The notes under the pieces: generated by a model
What the model was told of the DNA's origin: nothing
Databases searched by the model: none
What the model saw: the letters and a program-made list of their open reading frames with translations, nothing else
Program-made: the position numbers and the translations under genes
Source of the DNA: Eubacterium sp.
Lineage (GTDB): Bacteria; Bacillota_A; Clostridia; Lachnospirales; Lachnospiraceae
Reading direction: 5' to 3'
Length of the DNA stretch: 11,316 nt
Assembly: GCA_023663915.1 (NCBI GenBank)
Contig: JAMPGN010000145.1
Location: 1-11,316, forward strand
Part shown: positions 6,170 to 11,316 of the stretch, piece after piece
Layout: each line of letters opens with the position of its first letter
Position numbering within the stretch: position 1 is the first letter of the stretch

Positions 6170-8035
6170 ATGCACTCAGTAAAGACAAATATGCTGGCAT
6201 GGAACGCCAGTCGTGAATTAGGTATTACTACTAAGAAAAATGCTAAGAACACAGAGAAATTATCTTCCGGCTACCGCATCAACAGGGCGGCGGACGATGC
6301 GGCGGGGCTTGCCATTTCTGAGAAGATGCGCAGGCAGGTGCGCGGGCTTACGCAGGCGTCACAGAACGCACAGGACGGTATTTCCATGGTACAGTCGGCA
6401 GAAGGCGCGTTAAATGAGGTGCATGACATGCTGCACCGTGCTAACGAGCTGGCAGTGAAGGCGGCGAACGGCACATTGACCGATGACGACCGCGAACTGA
6501 TCGACATGGAGGTACAGCAGGTCAAGAAAGAAATCGATAATTCTGCGGAACATACGGTTTTCAATGAGATTAGGCTGTTTCCGGACGACGGCAAATCACC
6601 GCGCAGCGCGTCTGTGATTGAGCAGTTTCACTATGAGATGAGTTATAATTTGAACGACGGCTCCTATGTGATCGACTATTCGCAGAGCACGGCAGGGGCA
6701 GGGCGAGCAGGGGTCAATGCGGTGTCCAGCGGCAACGCGCTTGCGGACGCGATTGCAAATGAATTGATCCCCAATGCGGTTCAGCAGATATTCGCTGCTT
6801 TTCCGTCATTGAAGAATGCAGTAGGCAATGATACGATCCAGATGGCTCTGGACGTATCTTACATAGACGGACCAAGCAACACGCTGGCGTATGCTTCCTA
6901 TTCTTACTACAATACTGCTGGCTCGAAACCAATTGAAATGGGAATCAAGGTGGATACTTCCGATTTCAGCGAGAAAGATATTGTGGACGGTACAGACTCC
7001 AAGGTGGAGATGTTAAAATCTACGATCGCGCATGAGATTACCCATTCCATCATGCAGTATACGCTGACGGATGGGATGAGTGGCAGAAACGGCGAGAAGT
7101 ACCCTACATGGTTTATAGAAGGTTCGGCACAGTTGTCTGGCGGTGGGTTTACTACCGGCTGGAATAACCAGCTGATATATTATGCAGACCGGCTTACCGA
7201 TGCGGATGACACTTCGATGGATGCAAATATAAAGAATTATATGCAGCAGTACAGCGTTACAGGCAGACCTTACGGGCACGGTTATCTTGCCACGGCATAT
7301 GCCGCTTATAAGGCAAATGGCGGCGGGGCTGTGACAGCCGCGGGCATTGCCGCAGGAATGGATAAGATTTATGCAAGCCTGCTAAACGGTGACAGTCTGG
7401 ACAAAGCGCTGACGGACAACGCGGGTATATCGGAGCAGGATCTTCTGACTCAATTCGCGAGAGGCGAGAGCGATGTGATAAAATTTGCCAGAGAACTGGC
7501 TTTCCAGTCCAAGGGCGGAGCGGGTTCGGTGGTGGCAGCTGCGTTAAATACGGGCGGTTCACAGATTCTTGGAACGACGGCGGGCAATCAGGCGTTCCAG
7601 ATCGATCCAACCAAAGTGAACGTGGATCTTTCCGGCGGCCATTCTTCCGTATTCTTACAGGTAGGCGCGGAGGCGGGCCAGCATATTGAACTGACCCTTT
7701 ACCAGATGAGCGCGGAGGCGCTGGGGCTGGCGGATACGAATGTCAAAACGACAAGCGATGCAGACGACGCAATCAACGCGGTCAAAGCGGCGATCAAATA
7801 CGTCAGCATGGTGCGCAGCGATTACGGCGCGATACAGAACCGTCTGGAACATACGATCAATAATCTGGATAATATTATCGAAAATACAACTTCTGCGGAA
7901 TCTCTCATCCGGGACGCAGACATTGCGGATGAGATGCTGGAATATTCGTGCAACCAGATTCTGATGCAGGCAGGTGCATCCGTGCTGTCCCAGGCGAACC
8001 ACCAGTCGGAGATGATACTCAGTCTGCTGGGATAA
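6170..8035 (+). CDS. Flagellinolysin: flagellin with zinc metallopeptidase domain in the variable region
   Basis: A structural flagellin that also carries a peptidase, expected to be exported by the flagellar type III system and assembled into the filament with the enzyme displayed on its surface. The 621-residue product has canonical flagellin ends. The N-terminal D0/D1 part (about 1-140) contains EKLSSGYRIN, DDAAGLAISEKM and NAQDGISMVQSAEGALNEVH. The C-terminal D1/D0 part (from about 490) contains LQVGAEAGQHIELTL, RDADIADEML and ILMQAGASVLSQANHQ. In between, some 350 residues replace the usual variable domains and carry HEITH (288-292) and WFIEGSAQ with Glu317, the HExxH plus downstream Glu pattern of gluzincin peptidases. 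The WFxEG context resembles M9 collagenases, the group to which flagellinolysins are assigned. ATG 6170 gives the normal flagellin N-terminus; upstream in-frame starts (TTG 6125, ATG 6134) would add non-flagellin residues across the G9 tract. There is one cysteine (Cys594). Substrate specificity cannot be read from sequence. Confidence 0.93.
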   Translation: MHSVKTNMLAWNASRELGITTKKNAKNTEKLSSGYRINRAADDAAGLAISEKMRRQVRGLTQASQNAQDGISMVQSAEGALNEVHDMLHRANELAVKAANGTLTDDDRELIDMEVQQVKKEIDNSAEHTVFNEIRLFPDDGKSPRSASVIEQFHYEMSYNLNDGSYVIDYSQSTAGAGRAGVNAVSSGNALADAIANELIPNAVQQIFAAFPSLKNAVGNDTIQMALDVSYIDGPSNTLAYASYSYYNTAGSKPIEMGIKVDTSDFSEKDIVDGTDSKVEMLKSTIAHEITHSIMQYTLTDGMSGRNGEKYPTWFIEGSAQLSGGGFTTGWNNQLIYYADRLTDADDTSMDANIKNYMQQYSVTGRPYGHGYLATAYAAYKANGGGAVTAAGIAAGMDKIYASLLNGDSLDKALTDNAGISEQDLLTQFARGESDVIKFARELAFQSKGGAGSVVAAALNTGGSQILGTTAGNQAFQIDPTKVNVDLSGGHSSVFLQVGAEAGQHIELTLYQMSAEALGLADTNVKTTSDADDAINAVKAAIKYVSMVRSDYGAIQNRLEHTINNLDNIIENTTSAESLIRDADIADEMLEYSCNQILMQAGASVLSQANHQSEMILSLLG

Positions 8036-8062
8036 TTCTGACAGGGAAAGGAGCATGTTAGG

Positions 8063-8440
8063 ATGGGGACAATCAGAAAGATAACCTGCAGTACATGCAA
8101 GAATGAGTGGCAGTGTATGGAAGGCTGCGGGCTGGCACACGGGCGGCTTACGGCTGCGGCAGGCGTGTTTTCGGAAGAGGTGAGAAGGGATATTGCTGGA
8201 AAAGTTGGCGACGAGAAATTTCCGATATTTGATTTCAAATATCGTATCTCTGCCTGTGACCAATGCGGCAACATGGTGAGTGTTCCTGTATTGAATCTGA
8301 TGGATCATGATGCAGAATATATGGGTGTCTGTCCGGTATGCGGCAGTACGGCGGGAACGGCTGCGTATTCCGACGGCACGCCTTGTCCGTCATGCGGGGC
8401 AGAGACGCTTACGTCGGAGGAAGTGGGGCACTGGGATTAA
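8063..8440 (+). CDS. Cys-rich zinc-ribbon-like protein of unknown function
   Basis: Not a family I recognise. The 125-residue protein has five cysteine pairs: C9/C12, C18/C22, C65/C68, C90/C93 and C108/C111. The last three (CDQCG, CPVCG, CPSCG) look like zinc-ribbon knuckles, so at least two zinc sites are plausible. There is no signal peptide or membrane segment, so it is probably cytoplasmic. ATG 8063 is preceded by AAAGGAG (8047-8053, spacing 9). It starts 27 bases after the flagellinolysin stop with no terminator or promoter between them, so the two are probably co-transcribed. A role in flagellinolysin expression, export or metal handling is only a guess from context. It could equally be a generic rubredoxin- or zinc-ribbon-like protein. 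Confidence 0.85.
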   Translation: MGTIRKITCSTCKNEWQCMEGCGLAHGRLTAAAGVFSEEVRRDIAGKVGDEKFPIFDFKYRISACDQCGNMVSVPVLNLMDHDAEYMGVCPVCGSTAGTAAYSDGTPCPSCGAETLTSEEVGHWD

Positions 8441-8469
8441 GGATAAGAAGCGGAGGAATAGGAGAATCC

Positions 8470-8500
8470 TTGTCATACAAAAAGCATACATGCATATATA
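8470..8500 (+). promoter_or_regulatory. Possible promoter of carboxypeptidase copy 2
   Basis: TTGTCA (8470-8475) is a good -35 box. The -10 is ambiguous: CATATA at 17 bases or TATATA (8495-8500) at 19 bases, within an alternating AT run. Its place in the 87-base gap before the carboxypeptidase gene is sensible, but the match is weak. Confidence 0.35.
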
Positions 8501-8527
8501 TTAACGAAGAAGCATGAAGGCTAGTAT

Positions 8528-9793
8528 ATGCGTATCTTTTCAAAGGGCAAATTATTCATAACAACAGATATTTTAAACAAGGCAGTCGCCATGGTGTTGG
8601 CGATCGCCTTGTTTTCTTGTTCAACTGCGTATGTCTGCGCCAGGGAAGGCGCGCAGGCAGAAGGAGATGAATTACAGTTATATGCGCAGGCGGCGGTTCT
8701 CATGGATGCGGATTCCGGGCGTGTCCTGTATGGCAAGAATGAGAGGGATGTTCTTCCGATGGCGAGCACAACGAAGATCATGACGTGTATCCTTGCGTTA
8801 GAGTACGGCAATCTGGATCAGATCGTGGAAGTGTCCGCCTACGCGACGAGTATGCCGAAGGTGAAACTGTATGTGAGACAGGGGGAGAGATACCGGTTAG
8901 AAGACCTGCTCTATTCGCTTATGCTGGAATCCCATAATGATTCGGCGGTAGTGATCGCGGAAGCCGTGGGTGGAAGCGTGGAGGGGTTTTCTGCGATGAT
9001 GAATCAGAAAGCGAGGGATATCGGGTGTTATGATACATATTTTATTACACCCAACGGTTTGGACGCGGTCGTTAACGACAATGGAAAAATACATTCCACC
9101 ACGGCGCGGGATCTGGCTAAGATCATGGCATACTGCGTGACGGATTCCTCCGCCAAGGAGAAATTCCTGGAGATCACGCGGACGATCGGATACGATTTTA
9201 CTGATGCGGACGGCGTCAGAAGCTTTCACTGCAACAATCACAATGCTTTTCTGGGTATGATGAAAGAGGCGCTTTCCGGCAAAACTGGATTTACAAATAA
9301 CGCAGGTTATTGTTATGTGGGAGCCATAGAGAGCGAGGGACGGATATTTACGGTTGCGCTGCTCGCTTGTGGCTGGCCGAATAACAGGAGTTATAAATGG
9401 AGCGATATGAAGAAGCTAGCTGCCTATGGAATGGAGAATTATGAATACAGGGACATCTATGAGGAGCAGGAGGCACATGACATTCTGGTCAAAAACGGGA
9501 TCGACAATCGTTCCGGTGTCCCCTATAATGCGGCATATGTGACTGCACTCGTAGATGACCAGGGAGAAAAGAGTATCCCATATCTTCTGAGCAATGAAGA
9601 TGAGATAGAGGTCAGGACGCAAATCGACAGCGTGCTGCAGGCTCCGGTCGGGGAGCGGGAGGAGGTCGGAACAGTGTGTTATTACTTAAACGGCGAACTG
9701 ATCAGACGGTATCCTGTGGTCACGACGGAGGCGGTGGAAGAACGTACCTATAAATGGATATGCTTTTATCTTTTGGAAATCTTTTTGCCATAA
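8528..9793 (+). CDS. D-alanyl-D-alanine carboxypeptidase (DacF-like, serine type), copy 2
   Basis: A second extracytoplasmic carboxypeptidase that trims the terminal D-Ala of peptidoglycan stem peptides. The 421-residue protein carries STTK (80-83, nucleophile Ser80), SHN (135-137) and KTG (252-254). Its N-terminus is a signal peptide with hydrophobic AVAMVLAIALFS and a likely cleavage near VCA/REG (residue 38). LFSC at 28-31 resembles a lipobox but has Phe at -2, so a lipoprotein is less likely. The C-terminus ends in a hydrophobic stretch, WICFYLLEIFLP, a probable membrane anchor. It has the same architecture as the copy at 2326-3510 but clearly diverged sequence, so it is an old paralogue rather than a recent duplicate. 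ATG 8528 has GAAGG 7 bases upstream. In several Firmicutes a dac gene lies near scpAB, which suggests this one may belong to that neighbourhood. A sporulation role is possible but not shown. Confidence 0.93.
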   Translation: MRIFSKGKLFITTDILNKAVAMVLAIALFSCSTAYVCAREGAQAEGDELQLYAQAAVLMDADSGRVLYGKNERDVLPMASTTKIMTCILALEYGNLDQIVEVSAYATSMPKVKLYVRQGERYRLEDLLYSLMLESHNDSAVVIAEAVGGSVEGFSAMMNQKARDIGCYDTYFITPNGLDAVVNDNGKIHSTTARDLAKIMAYCVTDSSAKEKFLEITRTIGYDFTDADGVRSFHCNNHNAFLGMMKEALSGKTGFTNNAGYCYVGAIESEGRIFTVALLACGWPNNRSYKWSDMKKLAAYGMENYEYRDIYEEQEAHDILVKNGIDNRSGVPYNAAYVTALVDDQGEKSIPYLLSNEDEIEVRTQIDSVLQAPVGEREEVGTVCYYLNGELIRRYPVVTTEAVEERTYKWICFYLLEIFLP

Positions 9794-9813
9794 ATAATAG
9801 AGTAGACTCATTC

Positions 9814-9850
9814 TTAACATTTTTTTGGCGGAATAAATTAACTTTTTTGG
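9814..9850. repeat. Imperfect direct repeat in the carboxyltransferase upstream region
   Basis: TTAACATTTTTTTGG (9814-9828) and TTAACTTTTTTGG (9838-9850) repeat with a 24-base period. A nearby quasi-palindrome (AAAATTAGC 9851-9859 and GCTGAATTT 9870-9878) flanks the expected -35 region. The 166-base gap holds no gene and no clear terminator for the upstream carboxypeptidase. Confidence 0.4.
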
Positions 9851-9879
9851 AAAATTAGCTAGTCTAGTTGCTGAATTTA

Positions 9880-9888
9880 TGTTATACT
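9880..9888 (+). promoter_or_regulatory. Extended -10 promoter of the carboxyltransferase gene
   Basis: TGT followed by TATACT (9880-9888) forms an extended -10 element. No good -35 lies 16-18 bases upstream, which is common for extended -10 promoters or ones that need an activator. It would give a leader of about 65 AT-rich bases before ATG 9960. Confidence 0.5.
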
Positions 9889-9959
9889 ACCTTCGTGTAT
9901 TATGTACACAATAATAATGTTTTAATTATTTATAATTATGATAAATGGAGGGCTGAAAA

Positions 9960-11316
9960 ATGAGTACTACTTCTCAAGCGAGTCAAAGAATCAATGCTTT
10001 GCTCGATGAAAACAGTTTCGTTGAGATCGGTGCGCTCGTGACGGCGAGAGCTACGGATTTTAATTTGAAACAGGCAGAAACTCCGTCGGACGGTGTTGTG
10101 ACCGGCTATGGATTGATCGACGGTAATCTTGTGTATGTGTATAGTCAGGATGCTTCTGTTTTGAATGGAACAGTCGGCGAAATGCATGCGAAGAAAATTG
10201 TGAACCTCTATGATCTGGCATTGAAAACAGGAGCGCCTGTAATCGGATTGATCGATTCTGCCGGACTTAGGCTGCAGGAGGCTACCGATGCGTTGAACGG
10301 TTTCGGAGAGATCTATATGAAACAGGCACTTGCCTCAGGCGTGATCCCTCAGATCACGGCGGTATTTGGCAGCTGCGGCGGCGGGCTTGCGCTGATTCCT
10401 GCAATGACTGACTTTGCTTTTATGGAAGAGAAGAAAGCAAAGCTGTTCGTAAATTCCCCGAATGCTTTGGAGGGCAACGAAATTTCCAAATGCGATACAT
10501 CTGCAGCCACATTCCAGAGCGAGGAGACAGGGCTTGTGGATGCGGTTGGCGATGAAGCTTCTATCATGGCGCAGATCAGAGAACTTGTTTCCATGTTGCC
10601 TGCCAATAATGCGGAGATCGCGGTAGCCGATTGCACAGATGATTTGAACAGAGCGTGCGCGCAGATTGCGAATTGTGTAGGAGATACTTCCATTGCACTT
10701 TCCCAGATCGCGGATGACGGTATCTTCGTGGAGGTAAAACAGAATTATGCAAAAGATATGGTTGCAGGATTTATCAGATTAAACGGGGCAACCATCGGCG
10801 CAGTTGCCAACCGCATGGAAGTTTACAATGCCGACGGCGAAGTGACGGATAAATTTGACGCGGTACTGTCCGCAAGAGGAGCGGAGAAAGCGGCAGAGTT
10901 CATTAATTTCTGTGATGCTTTTGACATTCCGGTACTCTCCCTCACGAATGTGAAAGGTTTTGCGGCGTCGAAATGCTCCGAGAAGAGAATGGCGAAAGCG
11001 GTAGGGAAACTTACATATGCTTTTGCGAATGCAACCGTTCCGAAGGTGAACGTGATCATCGGCAAGGCATATGGCAGCGCTTATGTCGCAATGAACTCGA
11101 AGGCGATCGGCGCGGACATCACGATCGCGTGGCCGGAAGCCGAGATCGGTATGATGGATGCGAAGCTTGCGGCTAAGATCATATGTGACGGACAAGGTTC
11201 TGATGCCATTGATGCGTGTGCAAAAGAGTATGCGGCGCTTCAGAATAATGTGGCAAGTGCGGCGAAGAGAGGATATGTAGACCAGATCGTTGAGCCTGCC
11301 GATACGAGAAAATATG
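9960..11316 (+). CDS. Acyl-CoA carboxyltransferase subunit (PccB/MmdA-like), 3'-truncated by window edge
   Basis: A biotin-dependent carboxyltransferase that moves a carboxyl group between carboxybiotin and an acyl-CoA. It could serve in propionyl- or acetyl-CoA carboxylase, or in a sodium-pumping methylmalonyl-CoA decarboxylase. 452 codons are present without a stop; members run to about 470-520 residues, so little is missing. Both crotonase-like halves are visible. The N-terminal half has VIGLIDSAGLRLQEA and the glycine-rich oxyanion loop GSCGGG (137-142). The C-terminal half has GKAYGSAY (368-375) followed by AWPEAEIGMM. The N-terminal segment reads SAGLRLQE where typical PccB/MmdA proteins have SGGARIQEG-like sequence, and GSCGGG replaces GPCAGG, so it is a divergent clostridial subgroup. 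GGAGGG (9947-9952) lies 7 bases before ATG 9960. The partner biotin carrier and other subunits would lie beyond the right edge; their identity would settle which complex this is. Confidence 0.9.
   Translation, partial: MSTTSQASQRINALLDENSFVEIGALVTARATDFNLKQAETPSDGVVTGYGLIDGNLVYVYSQDASVLNGTVGEMHAKKIVNLYDLALKTGAPVIGLIDSAGLRLQEATDALNGFGEIYMKQALASGVIPQITAVFGSCGGGLALIPAMTDFAFMEEKKAKLFVNSPNALEGNEISKCDTSAATFQSEETGLVDAVGDEASIMAQIRELVSMLPANNAEIAVADCTDDLNRACAQIANCVGDTSIALSQIADDGIFVEVKQNYAKDMVAGFIRLNGATIGAVANRMEVYNADGEVTDKFDAVLSARGAEKAAEFINFCDAFDIPVLSLTNVKGFAASKCSEKRMAKAVGKLTYAFANATVPKVNVIIGKAYGSAYVAMNSKAIGADITIAWPEAEIGMMDAKLAAKIICDGQGSDAIDACAKEYAALQNNVASAAKRGYVDQIVEPADTRKY

Noticed and set aside
6132..6172. 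Cyclic-di-GMP riboswitch in the flagellin leader
   Set aside because: A GGCAAAC-like string is present, but the paired stems and the other conserved segments of the GEMM-I motif are absent.
7655..8308. A 217-codon open frame on the minus strand across the flagellin 3' end and the Cys-rich gene
   Set aside because: Antisense to the highly conserved flagellin C-terminus; its sequence is Cys/His/Arg-rich noise with no ribosome binding site evidence.
8439..8471. Terminator after the Cys-rich gene (AAGGAT with ATCCTT)
   Set aside because: The stem is only 6 bp around a 21-base loop and has no U tract.
9855..9877. FapR-type lipid-responsive operator
   Set aside because: TTAGCTAGTCTAG recalls the FapR site only if several bases are deleted, and the symmetry does not hold.

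Overview
The window looks like chromosomal DNA of a motile, Gram-positive anaerobe of the Clostridia, most likely the Lachnospiraceae. The evidence is the moderate GC content, strong AGGAGG-type ribosome binding sites, the clostridial rpsU, scpA and scpB genes, two secreted penicillin-binding-protein-type carboxypeptidases, a sigma-D-type flagellin promoter, and a biotin-type decarboxylase/carboxylase carboxyltransferase. Family placement is an inference. All genes read on the + strand.

Layout. (1) 1-1877 is the 3' two thirds of alaS (alanyl-tRNA synthetase). (2) A strong promoter, rpsU (ribosomal protein S21, 2024-2200) and a textbook intrinsic terminator follow. (3) 2326-3510 encodes a secreted D-Ala-D-Ala carboxypeptidase. 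(4) A promoter with a LexA-like palindrome just upstream precedes a tightly packed set: a membrane-anchored metallophosphoesterase, scpA (overlapping it by 17 bases) and scpB, the two partners of the SMC condensin. (5) A 250-base leader carries a sigma-D/sigma-28-type promoter, two hairpins, a palindrome and a run of nine G just before the start codon. It leads into a 621-residue flagellin whose variable region is replaced by a zinc metallopeptidase domain (HEITH plus a WFIEG glutamate), a flagellinolysin-type proteolytic flagellin. (6) A 125-residue protein with five cysteine pairs lies 27 bases downstream. (7) 8528-9793 encodes a second, divergent D-Ala-D-Ala carboxypeptidase. (8) After an AT-rich promoter region, a carboxyltransferase of the propionyl-CoA carboxylase / methylmalonyl-CoA decarboxylase type runs off the right edge.

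How it fits together. Most genes are housekeeping: translation (alaS, rpsU), peptidoglycan trimming (two carboxypeptidases), chromosome condensation (scpAB) and acyl-CoA carboxyl transfer. The accessory element is the flagellinolysin plus its small Cys-rich neighbour, set between scpB and a carboxypeptidase gene. It has its own flagellar-type promoter and a leader that looks set up for post-transcriptional or phase-variable control. Flagellinolysins as a class are already described. The less explored parts here are the G9 tract at the ribosome binding site, the structured leader, the paired zinc-ribbon gene and the LexA-like site upstream of the phosphoesterase-scpAB unit.
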